A stretch of DNA of 64,000 nt from Pseudomonas fluorescens (lineage in GTDB: Bacteria > Pseudomonadota > Gammaproteobacteria > Pseudomonadales > Pseudomonadaceae), in assembly GCF_001708445.1 (NCBI RefSeq), contig NZ_CP015637.1, forward strand, positions 993,001-1,057,000, read 5' to 3'. This document shows positions 49,881-63,189 of this stretch, piece by piece; the first letter of the stretch is position 1, and each line of letters starts with the position of its first letter. A program made the translations under genes and the position numbers. The notes beneath the pieces are model-generated. The model saw only the letters and a program-made list of their open reading frames with translations, did no database searches and was not told the DNA's origin.

Positions 49881-50962
49881 TGCTGCTGCTGCTGGCTGAG
49901 TATCTGCAACAGTTCCACAAAGGCTTCGCGGTCTTTCAGTACCTGACCCTGCGCGGGATCCTGGGTGTGCTGACTGCGCTGTCTTTGTCGCTGTTCCTGG
50001 GGCCGTGGATGATCCGCACCCTGCAGAACCTGCAAATTGGTCAATCGGTTCGTAATGACGGCCCGCAGTCGCACCTGTCCAAATCTGGCACCCCGACCAT
50101 GGGCGGTGCATTGATCCTGTCGTCCATCGGCATCAGCACCTTGCTCTGGGCTGACCTGCACAACCGCTACGTGTGGGTGGTGTTGCTGGTGACCCTGTTG
50201 TTCGGCGCTATCGGCTGGGTCGATGACTACCGCAAAGTCATCGAGAAAAACTCCAAAGGGCTGCCAAGCCGCTGGAAGTATTTCTGGCAGTCGGTGTTCG
50301 GCCTTGCCGCTGCGATCTTCCTCTACACCACCGCGCCAAGCGCCGTGGAAACCACCTTGATCATCCCGATGCTCAAGGACGCCAGCATTCCACTGGGCAT
50401 TGGCTTTGTCGTACTGACGTACTTCGTCATCGTCGGCTCCAGCAACGCGGTGAACCTGACCGACGGCCTCGATGGCCTGGCGATCATGCCGACGGTGATG
50501 GTCGGCGGTGCGCTCGGCATCTTCTGCTACCTGTCGGGTAACGTGAAATTCGCCGAATACCTGCTGATCCCCTATGTGCCGGGTGCCGGTGAACTGATTG
50601 TGTTCTGCGGCGCATTGATTGGTGCGGGCCTGGGCTTCCTGTGGTTCAACACCTATCCCGCACAAGTCTTCATGGGTGACGTTGGCGCATTGGCGCTGGG
50701 CGCGGCCCTGGGCACCATCGCGGTGATCGTTCGCCAGGAAATCGTGCTGTTCATCATGGGCGGTGTGTTCGTAATGGAAACCCTGTCGGTGGTCATCCAG
50801 GTGGCCTCCTTCAAATTGACCGGGCGCCGCGTGTTCCGCATGGCGCCGATTCACCACCACTTTGAACTCAAGGGCTGGCCTGAGCCGCGCGTGATTGTCC
50901 GTTTCTGGATCATCACCGTGATTCTGGTCCTGGTCGGCCTTGCCACCCTGAAACTGAGGTAG
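49880..50962 (+). CDS. mraY: Phospho-MurNAc-pentapeptide transferase MraY
   Basis: A 360-residue integral membrane enzyme with about ten helices, starting [20 protein letters not shown]. Signature residues are [16 protein letters not shown] (the catalytic Asp pair), [11 protein letters not shown], and [14 protein letters not shown]. It transfers phospho-MurNAc-pentapeptide to undecaprenyl phosphate, making lipid I. The ATG at 49880 forms TAATG with the murF stop; the longer frame from 49853 lies inside murF. GGAGA is the ribosome site. Confidence 0.96.
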   Translation: MLLLLAEYLQQFHKGFAVFQYLTLRGILGVLTALSLSLFLGPWMIRTLQNLQIGQSVRNDGPQSHLSKSGTPTMGGALILSSIGISTLLWADLHNRYVWVVLLVTLLFGAIGWVDDYRKVIEKNSKGLPSRWKYFWQSVFGLAAAIFLYTTAPSAVETTLIIPMLKDASIPLGIGFVVLTYFVIVGSSNAVNLTDGLDGLAIMPTVMVGGALGIFCYLSGNVKFAEYLLIPYVPGAGELIVFCGALIGAGLGFLWFNTYPAQVFMGDVGALALGAALGTIAVIVRQEIVLFIMGGVFVMETLSVVIQVASFKLTGRRVFRMAPIHHHFELKGWPEPRVIVRFWIITVILVLVGLATLKLR

Positions 50963-50968
50963 AAACGA

Positions 50969-52315
50969 GTGTCCCTGATCGCTTCAGACCACTTCCGCAT
51001 CGTTGTCGGCCTCGGCAAGAGCGGCATGTCCCTGGTTCGCTTCCTGGCGAACCGGGGCAAGCCGTTTGCCGTGGCCGATACGCGGGAAAATCCACCGGAG
51101 CTGGTCACGCTGCGCCGTGACTACCCGCACGTGGAAGTGCGTTGTGGCGAGTTGGATGTGGAGTTTCTGTGCCGTGCCGATGAGCTCTACGTAAGCCCCG
51201 GCCTGGCCTTGGCGACACCGGCCCTGCAAGCTGCAGCCGCGCGTGGCGTGAAGCTGTCCGGTGACATCGACCTGTTCGCGCGTCACGCCAAGGCGCCGAT
51301 CGTGGCCATCAGCGGCTCCAACGCGAAAAGCACCGTGACTACCCTGGTCGGCGAAATGGCGGCTGCGGCCGGCAAGCACGTGGCGGTGGGCGGCAACCTC
51401 GGGACACCGGCGCTGGACCTGCTCAGCGACGACGTCGAGCTGTACGTCATGGAGCTGTCGAGCTTCCAGCTGGAGACCACCCACGACCTGGGTGCCGAAG
51501 TCGCCACCGTATTGAATGTCAGCGAAGACCACATGGACCGCTACAGCGGCCTGCCGGCCTATCACCTGGCCAAGCACCGGATTTTCCGCGGTGCCAGGCA
51601 AGTGGTGGTCAACCGCCAGGATGCCCTGAGCCGTCCGCTGATGGGCGAGGGCTTGCCGTGCTGGACCTTCGGCCTGGGCAAACCCGACTTCAAGGCCTTT
51701 GGCATCCGCGAAGAGAACGGCGAGAAATACCTGGCCTTCGAATTCCAGAACCTGATGCCCGTGCGCGAACTGAAAATCCGTGGTGCGCATAACCAGTCCA
51801 ATGCCCTCGCGGCCTTGGCGCTCGGGCATGCCGTTGGCCTGCCGTTCGACGCCATGCTGTCGAGCCTGCGTTCCTTTGCCGGCCTTGAGCATCGCTGCCA
51901 ATGGGTGCGTGACCTCGATGGCGTCAGCTATTACAACGATTCCAAGGCCACCAACGTCGGCGCTGCACTGGCCGCCATCGAAGGCCTGGGGGCCGATATC
52001 AAGGGCAAGCTGGTGCTGATTGCCGGTGGTGACGGCAAGGGCGCCGACTTCAAGGACCTTAAAGGTCCGGTGGCCGCCCATTGCCGTGCCGTGGTGCTGA
52101 TGGGCCGCGACGCCGACCTGATCGCCGCCGCCCTGGGGGACGCCGTGCCGCAAGTGCGCGCCACCTCCCTGGACGACGCTATCGCCCAGTGCAAGGCCTT
52201 GGCCCAGCCGGGCGATGCGGTGTTGCTGTCGCCGGCCTGTGCGAGTCTCGACATGTTCAAGAACTACGAAGAGCGCGGCCAGTTGTTCGCTCGCGCCGTG
52301 GAGGCCTTGGCATGA
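50969..52315 (+). CDS. murD: UDP-MurNAc-L-Ala:D-Glu ligase MurD
   Basis: A 448-residue Mur ligase starting with GTG at 50969 (MSLIASDHFRIVVGLGKSGM). The N-terminal nucleotide-fold motif GLGKSGMSLVRFL and P-loop AISGSNAKSTVTTLVGEMA are present. The P-loop differs from the common SGTNGKST by Ala in place of Gly, which I recognise as usual for Pseudomonas MurD. NSEDHMDRY-type (VSEDHMDRYSG) and YNDSKATNVGAALAAIEG follow. It adds D-glutamate. It overlaps ftsW by 4 bases. Confidence 0.96.
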   Translation: MSLIASDHFRIVVGLGKSGMSLVRFLANRGKPFAVADTRENPPELVTLRRDYPHVEVRCGELDVEFLCRADELYVSPGLALATPALQAAAARGVKLSGDIDLFARHAKAPIVAISGSNAKSTVTTLVGEMAAAAGKHVAVGGNLGTPALDLLSDDVELYVMELSSFQLETTHDLGAEVATVLNVSEDHMDRYSGLPAYHLAKHRIFRGARQVVVNRQDALSRPLMGEGLPCWTFGLGKPDFKAFGIREENGEKYLAFEFQNLMPVRELKIRGAHNQSNALAALALGHAVGLPFDAMLSSLRSFAGLEHRCQWVRDLDGVSYYNDSKATNVGAALAAIEGLGADIKGKLVLIAGGDGKGADFKDLKGPVAAHCRAVVLMGRDADLIAAALGDAVPQVRATSLDDAIAQCKALAQPGDAVLLSPACASLDMFKNYEERGQLFARAVEALA

Positions 52316-53535
52316 ATATCAACTTGCGCAACATCATCAAGCCGTACCCTTCGCCGATTATTACCGGGCGCGGTATCGACCTGGATTTCCCGATGCTCGC
52401 CGGTTGCCTGGCGCTGCTCGGACTGGGCCTGGTGATGATCACCTCGGCGTCTTCCGAAGTGGCCGCCGTGCAGTCGGGCAACACCCTGTACATGATGATC
52501 CGTCACCTGGTGTACCTGGTGATCGGCCTCGGGGCGTGCATCGTCACCATGATGATCCCCATCGCCACCTGGCAGCGCCTGGGTTGGCTGATGCTGATCG
52601 GTGCCTTCGGCTTGCTGGTCATGGTGATCCTGCCCGGCATTGGCCGTGAGGTGAACGGTTCGATGCGCTGGATCGGCTTCGGTGCATTCAACGTGCAGCC
52701 GTCCGAGATCGCCAAGGTGTTCGTGGTGATCTACCTCGCCGGTTACCTGGTGCGTCGCCAGAAAGAAGTGCGCGAAAGCTGGATGGGCTTCTTCAAGCCA
52801 TTCATCGTGCTGCTGCCCATGGCCGGCCTGTTGCTGATGGAACCTGACTTCGGTGCCACCGTCGTGATGATGGGGGCCGCGGCGGCCATGCTGTTCCTCG
52901 GCGGCGTGGGCCTGTTCCGCTTCACCTTGATGGTGGTGCTGGCGGTCGCTGCGGTGACCGTGCTGGTACAAGCGCAACCTTACCGGATGGCGCGCCTGAT
53001 CACCTTCACCGACCCATGGTCCGACCAGTTCGGTTCCGGCTACCAGTTGACCCAGGCGCTGATCGCCTTCGGGCGCGGCGAGTGGCTGGGCGTGGGCCTG
53101 GGCAACAGCGTGCAGAAGCAGTTCTACCTGCCGGAAGCGCACACCGACTTCGTGTTCTCGGTGCTTGCCGAAGAGCTTGGCGTGGTCGGTTCGCTGTGTA
53201 CCGTCGCGCTGTTCGTGTTCGTGTGTGTGCGCGGCATGTACATCGGCCTGTGGGCCGAGAAGGCCAAACAGTATTTTGCCGCTTATGTGGCATATGGCTT
53301 GTCGTTCCTGTGGATCGGCCAGTTCCTGATCAATATCGGTGTGAACGTCGGCCTGTTGCCGACCAAGGGCCTGACCTTGCCGTTCCTCAGTTATGGCGGC
53401 AGTTCGTTGGTGATTTGCTGCGCCTGCCTGGGGTTATTGCTGCGCATCGAGTGGGAGAGTCGAACCCACCTGGGCAGCGAAGAGATGGAGTTCAGCGAAA
53501 GCGACTTCGCCGAGGAGCCGACCCATGGGCGCTAA
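52312..53535 (+). CDS. ftsW: Septal peptidoglycan glycosyltransferase FtsW
   Basis: A 407-residue SEDS-family protein with about ten membrane helices, starting MNINLRNIIKPYPSPIITGR. The SEDS features GRGEWLGVGLGNSVQK and LPEAHTDFVFSVLAEELG (catalytic Asp in the extracellular loop) are visible, with GLTLPFLSYGGSSLV near the C-terminus. It polymerises lipid II at the septum together with FtsI. The ATG at 52312 overlaps murD by 4 bases; the open frame to 52081 lies inside murD. It overlaps murG by 11 bases. Confidence 0.96.
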   Translation: MNINLRNIIKPYPSPIITGRGIDLDFPMLAGCLALLGLGLVMITSASSEVAAVQSGNTLYMMIRHLVYLVIGLGACIVTMMIPIATWQRLGWLMLIGAFGLLVMVILPGIGREVNGSMRWIGFGAFNVQPSEIAKVFVVIYLAGYLVRRQKEVRESWMGFFKPFIVLLPMAGLLLMEPDFGATVVMMGAAAAMLFLGGVGLFRFTLMVVLAVAAVTVLVQAQPYRMARLITFTDPWSDQFGSGYQLTQALIAFGRGEWLGVGLGNSVQKQFYLPEAHTDFVFSVLAEELGVVGSLCTVALFVFVCVRGMYIGLWAEKAKQYFAAYVAYGLSFLWIGQFLINIGVNVGLLPTKGLTLPFLSYGGSSLVICCACLGLLLRIEWESRTHLGSEEMEFSESDFAEEPTHGR

Positions 53536-54587
53536 CGTGCTGATCATGGCAGGCGGCACCGGGGGCCACGTGTTCCCGGCCCTGGCTTGTGCCCGCGAAT
53601 TCCAGAACCGTGGCTACACCGTGCACTGGCTGGGGACGCCGCGTGGCATTGAAAACGAACTGGTGCCGAATGCCGGGCTGCCGCTGCACTTGATCAACGT
53701 CAGCGGCCTGCGTGGCAAGGGCAAGTTGTCTTTGCTCAAGGCGCCGTTCGTGTTGCTCAAGGCGGTGTGGCAGGCGCGCAAGGTCATTCGTGAATTGAAG
53801 CCGGTGTGTGTGCTTGGCTTTGGCGGCTATGTGACAGGCCCTGGCGGTGTTGCCGCGAAGCTCGCGGGAGTGCCGGTGATCGTGCATGAGCAGAACGCCG
53901 TGGCCGGCACGGCCAACCGTTTGCTCGTGCCTTTGGCGGCGCGGGTGTGTGAAGCGTTCCCCAACACCTTCAGTGCCTCGGACAAACGTCGCACCACCGG
54001 TAACCCGGTGCGCACCGAGCTGTTCATGGCCATCGCCCGTGAAGCATTGGCCGGGCGCAAGGCGCACCTGCTGGTCCTGGGCGGAAGCCTGGGTGCCGAG
54101 CCGCTGAACAAATTGCTGCCGGAAGCGGTGGCGCAATTGCCTGTGCAATTGCGCCCGGAAATCTTCCACCAGGCGGGCAAGCATCACGATGAAGTGACCG
54201 CCGCGCGTTATCGGGAGGCAGGTGTGGAGGCCAATGTGCAGCCCTTCATCAAAGACATGGCCCATGCCTATGGCTGGGCCGACCTGGTGGTCTGTCGCGC
54301 TGGTGCGCTGACCGTCAGTGAACTGGCCGCTGCCGGACTGCCGTCGTTACTGGTGCCTTTGCCCCATGCGATCGACGATCACCAGACCCGCAACGCCGAA
54401 TATTTGGCCGGGGAGGGCGCTGCCTTCCTGCTGCCGCAAAGAACGACTGGCGCCGCCGATTTGGCCGCACGCCTGACCGAGGTTTTGATGCAACCGGAAC
54501 GACTCAACAGCATGGCGAGCACCGCAAGCCGCCTGGCCAAGCCTGACGCAACCCGCACCGTGGTCGATATCTGCCTGGAGGTGGCCC

Positions 54588-54595
<8 letters not shown>
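53525..54595 (+). CDS. murG: UDP-GlcNAc transferase MurG (lipid II synthase)
   Basis: A 356-residue GT-B glycosyltransferase starting [20 protein letters not shown]. The glycine-rich [13 protein letters not shown] is the MurG N-terminal loop, [10 protein letters not shown] and [12 protein letters not shown] follow, and [18 protein letters not shown] lies in the UDP-GlcNAc-binding domain. It converts lipid I to lipid II on the cytoplasmic face of the inner membrane. It overlaps ftsW by 11 bases and murC by 8 bases. Confidence 0.97.
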
Positions 54596-56986
<2,391 letters not shown>

Positions 56987-56989
56987 GAC

Positions 56990-57856
56990 ATGAAAGGCGC
57001 ATCGCTTCGTCATCAGCCCCCCGCACCCGGCCGCAAGCCGGTGCCACGGGGTGCCAGTCGAATGGTGGCTAAAGAGCCGATGTCGGCGCGCCTGCCGAAA
57101 GCCAACTTTGGTTTTATCAAGGCGCTGTTCTGGCCGGTGCTGCTGGTGGTGCTGGGCTTCGGCACTTACGAAGGCGCACAGCGTCTATTGCCGTATGCCG
57201 ACCGGCCGATCACCAAGATCAGCGTGCAGGGCGACTTGAGCTACATCAGCCAGCAAGCGGTGCAGCAGCGCATCGGGCCGTTCCTCGCCGCGAGCTTCTT
57301 CACCATCGACCTGGCCGGCATGCGCCGGGAGCTGGAACAGATGCCGTGGATCGCCCATGCCGAAGTCCGTCGCGTCTGGCCGGACCAGGTGACGATCCGC
57401 CTGGAAGAACAACTGCCCGTGGCCCGTTGGGGTGACGAAGCGCTGTTGAACAACCAGGGCCAGGCGTTCACGCCGCGTGAGCTGGCCAACTACGAACACC
57501 TGCCGCAGTTGTTCGGGCCGCAGCGGGCGCAACAGCAAGTGATGCAGCAGTACCAGGCCTTGAGCCAGATGCTGCGGCCACTGGGCTTCTCCATTGCACG
57601 CCTGGAACTGCGTGAGCGGGGCAGCTGGTTTTTGACGACCGGGGCAGGCAGTTCCGGCCCGGGCATCGAGTTGTTGCTGGGACGCGACCACCTGGTGGAA
57701 AAGATGCGCCGCTTCATCGCCATCTATGACAAGACCTTGAAAGAACAGATTACGAACATTGCGAGCGTCGACCTGCGTTACGCCAACGGCCTTGCCGTCG
57801 GCTGGCGTGAACCGGCTGCGCCCACGGCAGCGCAACCCGCTGTCGCGAAGAATTAA
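56990..57856 (+). CDS. ftsQ: Cell division protein FtsQ
   Basis: A 288-residue bitopic protein with a basic N-terminal cytoplasmic tail ([20 protein letters not shown]), one helix at about residues 40-60 ([20 protein letters not shown]), then the POTRA domain ([20 protein letters not shown]) and the FtsQ domain with [19 protein letters not shown]. It links FtsA/K to the FtsL-FtsB pair in the divisome. It follows ddlB by 3 bases and precedes ftsA by 15 bases. Confidence 0.94.
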   Translation: MKGASLRHQPPAPGRKPVPRGASRMVAKEPMSARLPKANFGFIKALFWPVLLVVLGFGTYEGAQRLLPYADRPITKISVQGDLSYISQQAVQQRIGPFLAASFFTIDLAGMRRELEQMPWIAHAEVRRVWPDQVTIRLEEQLPVARWGDEALLNNQGQAFTPRELANYEHLPQLFGPQRAQQQVMQQYQALSQMLRPLGFSIARLELRERGSWFLTTGAGSSGPGIELLLGRDHLVEKMRRFIAIYDKTLKEQITNIASVDLRYANGLAVGWREPAAPTAAQPAVAKN

Positions 57857-57871
57857 GAAGAGGCAGGACCC

Positions 57872-59134
57872 ATGGCAAACGTGCAAAGCGGCAAAATGAT
57901 CGTCGGTCTCGATATCGGCACCTCCAAGGTGGTGGCGCTGGTGGGCGAGGTCGGGGAAGACGGCACGATCGAAATCGTCGGTATTGGCACGCATCCGTCC
58001 CGGGGCCTGAAGAAGGGCGTGGTGGTGAACATCGAGTCCACCGTGCAATCGATCCAGCGCGCCATTGAAGAAGCGCAGCTGATGGCCGGTTGCCGGATTC
58101 ACTCGGCGTTCGTCGGCGTGGCCGGCAACCATATCCGCAGCCTGAACTCCCACGGCATCGTGGCGATCCGCGACCGTGAAGTCAGCTCGGCCGACCTCGA
58201 GCGCGTGCTCGACGCCGCCCAGGCCGTGGCGATCCCGGCTGACCAGCGCGTGTTGCACACCCTGCCGCAGGACTACGTGATCGACAACCAGGAAGGCGTG
58301 CGCGAGCCCCTGGGCATGTCGGGCGTACGCCTGGAGGCCAAGGTCCACGTGGTGACCTGCGCCGTCAACGCCGCGCAGAACATTGAGAAGTGCGTGCGCC
58401 GCTGCGGCCTGGAAATCGACGACATCATCCTTGAGCAACTGGCTTCGGCCTACTCGGTACTGACCGACGACGAAAAAGAACTGGGCGTATGCCTGGTGGA
58501 CATCGGCGGCGGCACCACCGACATCGCGATCTTCACCGAGGGTGCGATCCGTCACACCGCTGTGATCCCGATTGCTGGCGACCAGGTCACCAACGACATC
58601 GCCATGGCGCTGCGTACACCGACCCAGTACGCCGAAGAAATCAAGATTCGCTACGCCTGCGCCCTGGCCAAGCTGGCGGGTGCCGGTGAGACCATCAAGG
58701 TGCCAAGCGTGGGCGACCGTCCACCGCGCGAACTGTCGCGCCAGGCCTTGGCCGAAGTGGTCGAACCACGCTACGACGAGCTCTTCACCCTGATCCAGGC
58801 TGAACTGCGCCGCAGCGGCTACGAAGATTTGATCCCGGCCGGCATCGTGCTGACCGGTGGTACCTCGAAGATGGAAGGCGCGGTCGAACTGGCCGAGGAA
58901 ATCTTCCATATGCCGGTGCGCCTGGGCGTGCCCCATGGCGTCAAGGGCTTGGGCGATGTTGTGCGCAACCCGATTTATTCCACCGGTGTGGGCTTGCTGT
59001 TGTACGGGCTGCAAAAGCAGACCGATGGCATTTCCCTGTCGGGCCCGAGCAACCGAGACAGCTACCGCAGCGACGACGAAGCCAAAGCGCCGTTGTTCGA
59101 GCGGTTGCAGGCTTGGATCAAAGGCAATTTCTAA
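57872..59134 (+). CDS. ftsA: Cell division protein FtsA
   Basis: A 420-residue actin-like protein starting MANVQSGKMIVGLDIGTSKV. Nucleotide-binding blocks are VGLDIGTSKVVALVGE, LVDIGGGTTDIAIFTEG and GIVLTGGTSKMEGAVE. The C-terminal amphipathic membrane-targeting helix is LFERLQAWIKGNF. It anchors FtsZ to the membrane and recruits later divisome parts. AAGAGGCAGGACCC precedes the ATG. It is followed by a 75-base gap before ftsZ with a short A-rich stretch and GGAGAGGG. Confidence 0.97.
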   Translation: MANVQSGKMIVGLDIGTSKVVALVGEVGEDGTIEIVGIGTHPSRGLKKGVVVNIESTVQSIQRAIEEAQLMAGCRIHSAFVGVAGNHIRSLNSHGIVAIRDREVSSADLERVLDAAQAVAIPADQRVLHTLPQDYVIDNQEGVREPLGMSGVRLEAKVHVVTCAVNAAQNIEKCVRRCGLEIDDIILEQLASAYSVLTDDEKELGVCLVDIGGGTTDIAIFTEGAIRHTAVIPIAGDQVTNDIAMALRTPTQYAEEIKIRYACALAKLAGAGETIKVPSVGDRPPRELSRQALAEVVEPRYDELFTLIQAELRRSGYEDLIPAGIVLTGGTSKMEGAVELAEEIFHMPVRLGVPHGVKGLGDVVRNPIYSTGVGLLLYGLQKQTDGISLSGPSNRDSYRSDDEAKAPLFERLQAWIKGNF

Positions 59135-59209
59135 CGAATTACCGCAACACCGCAACACGGCAAAAAAGCAGTAGGCGAAAAAACTAGAGAAAACGAAAGG
59201 AGAGGGAAC

Positions 59210-60406
59210 ATGTTCGAACTCGTAGACAACATCCCCGCCAGCCCGGTCATCAAAGTGATCGGTGTCGGCGGTGGCGGCGGCAACGCTGTCAACCATATGG
59301 TCAAGAGCAACATTGAAGGCGTTGAATTCATCTGCGCCAACACTGATGCCCAGGCGCTGAAAAGCATCGGCGCGCGGACCATCCTGCAATTGGGCACAGC
59401 CGTGACCAAGGGCCTCGGCGCTGGCGCCAATCCGGAAGTCGGCCGTCAAGCCGCCCTGGAAGACCGCGAGCGTATTGCTGAAGTGCTGCAAGGCACCAAC
59501 ATGGTGTTCATCACCACTGGCATGGGCGGCGGTACCGGTACCGGTGCGGCGCCAATCATTGCCGAAGTGGCCAAGGAAATGGGGATCCTGACGGTTGCCG
59601 TCGTGACCCGTCCGTTCCCGTTCGAAGGCCGCAAGCGCATGCAGATCGCCGACGAAGGTATCCGTCTGCTGTCTGAAAGTGTTGACTCGTTGATCACCAT
59701 CCCCAACGAGAAATTGCTGACCATCCTGGGCAAGGACGCGAGCCTGCTGTCCGCGTTTGCCAAGGCTGACGATGTACTGGCCGGTGCCGTTCGCGGTATT
59801 TCCGACATCATCAAGCGCCCGGGCATGATCAACGTCGACTTTGCCGACGTACGTACTGTCATGAGCGAAATGGGTATGGCGATGATGGGCACTGGCTGCG
59901 CCAGCGGTCCGAACCGTGCACGCGAAGCCACTGAAGCGGCCATCCGCAACCCGCTGCTGGAAGACGTGAACCTGCAAGGCGCACGCGGCATCCTGGTGAA
60001 CATCACCGCCGGTCCTGACCTGTCCCTGGGTGAGTACTCCGACGTAGGTAGCATCATCGAAGCCTTCGCTTCCGAGCACGCAATGGTCAAGGTCGGTACC
60101 GTTATCGATCCGGACATGCGCGATGAACTGCACGTGACCGTGGTTGCAACTGGCCTGGGCGCGAAAATCGAGAAGCCTGTGAAGGTCATCGACAATACCG
60201 TTCATACCAGCCACGCCAGCCAGTCGGCTGCCGCTCCTGCGCCTTCGCGCCAGGAACTGCCGTCGGTGAACTACCGTGACCTGGATCGTCCGACCGTGAT
60301 GCGCAACCAGGCTCAGGCCGGTGCTGCGGCGTCCCGTAGCCCGAATCCGCAAGATGACCTGGACTACCTGGACATCCCGGCTTTCCTGCGTCGTCAGGCC
60401 GATTAA
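59210..60406 (+). CDS. ftsZ: Cell division protein FtsZ
   Basis: A 398-residue tubulin-like GTPase starting MFELVDNIPASPVIKVIGVG. The tubulin signature GMGGGTGTGAAPIIAEVAKE is at about residues 103-122, and the T7 loop carries NVDFADVRTVM. A linker is followed by the conserved C-terminal binding peptide DYLDIPAFLRRQAD, which contacts FtsA and ZipA. It polymerises into the division ring. AAGGAGAGGGAAC is the ribosome site before the ATG. It lies last of the division genes, 112 bases before lpxC. Confidence 0.98.
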   Translation: MFELVDNIPASPVIKVIGVGGGGGNAVNHMVKSNIEGVEFICANTDAQALKSIGARTILQLGTAVTKGLGAGANPEVGRQAALEDRERIAEVLQGTNMVFITTGMGGGTGTGAAPIIAEVAKEMGILTVAVVTRPFPFEGRKRMQIADEGIRLLSESVDSLITIPNEKLLTILGKDASLLSAFAKADDVLAGAVRGISDIIKRPGMINVDFADVRTVMSEMGMAMMGTGCASGPNRAREATEAAIRNPLLEDVNLQGARGILVNITAGPDLSLGEYSDVGSIIEAFASEHAMVKVGTVIDPDMRDELHVTVVATGLGAKIEKPVKVIDNTVHTSHASQSAAAPAPSRQELPSVNYRDLDRPTVMRNQAQAGAAASRSPNPQDDLDYLDIPAFLRRQAD

Positions 60407-60437
60407 TGGAATGTATCAGGGCTATGAAGGTGATTGG

Positions 60438-60466
60438 TGTTCAGCAAAGGTCTGGTCTGCTATTAT
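60438..60466 (+). promoter_or_regulatory. Candidate promoter of lpxC
   Basis: TGTTCA (60438-60443), a 17-base spacer and TATTAT (60461-60466), 53 bases before the lpxC ATG. The -10 is good and the -35 weak. Confidence 0.45.
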
Positions 60467-60482
60467 CGCCAGCCTTTGTTGA

Positions 60483-61430
<948 letters not shown>

Positions 61431-61456
61431 GTAACAACTCTCTTTCTTTAGTTTTG

Positions 61457-61484
61457 AAAGGCTGCCTTCGGGTGGCCTTTTTTT
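61457..61484 (+). terminator. Terminator of lpxC / dcw cluster
   Basis: AAAGGCTGCC-TTCG-GGTGGCCTTTTTTT. A GC stem with a stable TTCG tetraloop and T-run, 27 bases after the lpxC stop. Confidence 0.88.
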
Positions 61485-61506
61485 ATGTCCGTTGCAACAG
61501 CGCCGC

Positions 61507-61613
61507 CCCCTGTAGGAGCGAGCTTGCTCGCGAAAAACCTGAGTGCGCCGCAATAAACCTGGTGCCCGCGTTATCGTTGACGTTCTTCGCGAGCAAGCTC
61601 GCTCCTACAGGGG
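61507..61613. repeat. REPIN (GTAGGAGCGAGCTTGCTCGC type)
   Basis: Left arm 61507-61534 (CCCCTGTAGGAGCGAGCTTG onward) and right arm 61586-61613 are exact reverse complements over 28 bases, enclosing about 51 bases. The right arm ends one base before the stop codon of the diguanylate cyclase gene. Confidence 0.92.
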
Positions 61614-63104
61614 CTAGGTTGCGGCATCGACAATGCAGTTTCGGCCACTGTGCTTGGCTTCATACAGCGCCTGGTCCGCACTCAGCATCAACGCCTCCAA
61701 TGACATGCGGCTGCGTTTGTCCCAGGTGCTCATGCCGATGCTGACGGTAATCGGCCGTTCATCTTCCGCCACCCGTGGCAAGTGCTCGACGCTGCTGCGG
61801 ATATGCTCGGCGATCAGCCAGGCGCCCTTGGCGTCGGTGTCGGGCAGCACCACCGCGAATTCCTCCCCGCCATAGCGCGCCGCCAGGTCAGCCGGTCGGC
61901 GGATATTGTTGCCGATCACCTGGGCCACGGTGCGCAACGCTTCGTCGCCGCCACTGTGGCCATGGCGGTCGTTGAACGCCTTGAAGTGGTCCACGTCGAT
62001 CATCAGCAGTGTCAGCGGTTCTGTGGAGCGTTGGGCGCGATCCCATTCCAGACGCAGGCGCTCGTCAAGGACGCGGCGGTTGGGCAGGCCCGTCAGGGCA
62101 TCGGTGGCTGCTTGTTCTGACAGCACTCTCTCCGCACGATAGCGCCGGCGCAGTTCCCGGCGCAGCATCCAGGTGAGCCACAACAGGCCGATACACAGGA
62201 TGCCCGTGGCGCCGCTGGTGAGCAGCGCGACACGTTTCCAGGGGGCGAATACGTCTTCACTGGGGAGCGCCACCACCACGATCAGCGGCAGTTCGCCGAC
62301 ATTGGTGAACGTGAACAGGCGCTCCTTGCCGCTGATGGCGGAGATGGCCTGGAAGCTGCCGCTTCCATCGCGCAGCATGCGTTTGAAGTTCGGTCGCTCG
62401 CTCAGGTCTTTGTCGATCATGTCGCGTTCAAGCAAAGGTTGCTGGGCCAGCAGGATGCCTTTGTTGTTCAGCAGGTTGACGCTGCTGCCGTTGCCGATCG
62501 TCAGGGTGCTGAACAACTGGTCGAAATACGCCAGGCGCATGGTGGCGACCGCGACGCCGGCGAACTCACCATTGGGCCCCGACACGCGCCGGCTGAATGC
62601 GATGCGCCAGACCTGGTCGCAGTCGCAATGGATCTTGAACGGTCGGCTGATAAACAAGCCCGCCTGGGCGTCCTTGGCATGCACCTGGAAATAATCACGA
62701 TTGGCAAAATTGCGCGGAGTGGGCTGCAGGGTCGAGGAGTCGGCGATCACCGCTCCGGTGGCATCCAACAACAGCACCTCACCCTTGAAAGGTGCCGCCA
62801 TGGACAAGTCAAACTGCACCAGGTGGCGGATATTCGCGGCAACCTGTGACAGGTCCTCACGTTGCGTGGCGGTAATCAGTCCCTTGAGGGCCAGGTCGTA
62901 CAACTCGACGTTTCGCAGTACATCGGCATTGATCAGTTGGGCAATGTTGGTGGTTGAACGCTTGGCCGCCTGCAAGGTGCTGGCGTGTTCGCGGATCAAC
63001 AGTGCGGCGACGATGATCACAATCAGGGCGACGGTGAGGCCGCTGCCCAGCATCAGCAATAGTTCGGGGTGTGCAGGTGAGGTGCGAGTAGGGCGTGGGC
63101 TCAT
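61614..63104 (-). CDS. Membrane-bound diguanylate cyclase (dCache-GGDEF)
   Basis: A 496-residue protein. Membrane helix 1 (about residues 16-40; MLGSGLTVALIVIIVAALLI) and helix 2 (about 290-315) flank a periplasmic Cache-type sensor with LLDATGAVIADSSTLQ and ISRPFKIHCDCDQVWR. The C-terminal GGDEF domain starts DALTGLPNRRVLDERLRLEW and has the active site RYGGEEFAVVLPDTDA. An RxxD inhibitory site (RPAD) lies 5 residues before it, so product inhibition is expected. It makes c-di-GMP in response to an unknown periplasmic signal. The REPIN ends one base before its stop codon. Confidence 0.93.
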   Translation of the reverse strand: MSPRPTRTSPAHPELLLMLGSGLTVALIVIIVAALLIREHASTLQAAKRSTTNIAQLINADVLRNVELYDLALKGLITATQREDLSQVAANIRHLVQFDLSMAAPFKGEVLLLDATGAVIADSSTLQPTPRNFANRDYFQVHAKDAQAGLFISRPFKIHCDCDQVWRIAFSRRVSGPNGEFAGVAVATMRLAYFDQLFSTLTIGNGSSVNLLNNKGILLAQQPLLERDMIDKDLSERPNFKRMLRDGSGSFQAISAISGKERLFTFTNVGELPLIVVVALPSEDVFAPWKRVALLTSGATGILCIGLLWLTWMLRRELRRRYRAERVLSEQAATDALTGLPNRRVLDERLRLEWDRAQRSTEPLTLLMIDVDHFKAFNDRHGHSGGDEALRTVAQVIGNNIRRPADLAARYGGEEFAVVLPDTDAKGAWLIAEHIRSSVEHLPRVAEDERPITVSIGMSTWDKRSRMSLEALMLSADQALYEAKHSGRNCIVDAAT

Positions 63105-63189
63105 CGGGCAGACTTCAGCGGTGACGATGCTGGCAGTTTAGTTCTACCCGATGAAAATTAAATACTTGGTTAAAAAGAAACTGTGCGCG

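Noticed and set aside
51290-51350. The murD P-loop has SNAKST rather than TNGKST.
   Set aside because: I recall the same Ala form in other Pseudomonas MurD proteins, so it is a genus trait rather than a defect.
57185-60352. A 1055-codon open frame antisense to ftsQ-ftsA-ftsZ.
   Set aside because: Shadow of GC-rich codon third positions. It runs over three genuine genes and has no ribosome site or recognisable domain. The same holds for long antisense frames over murA, hisD, mqo, the ligase, DUF1302, ftsI and murE/murF.
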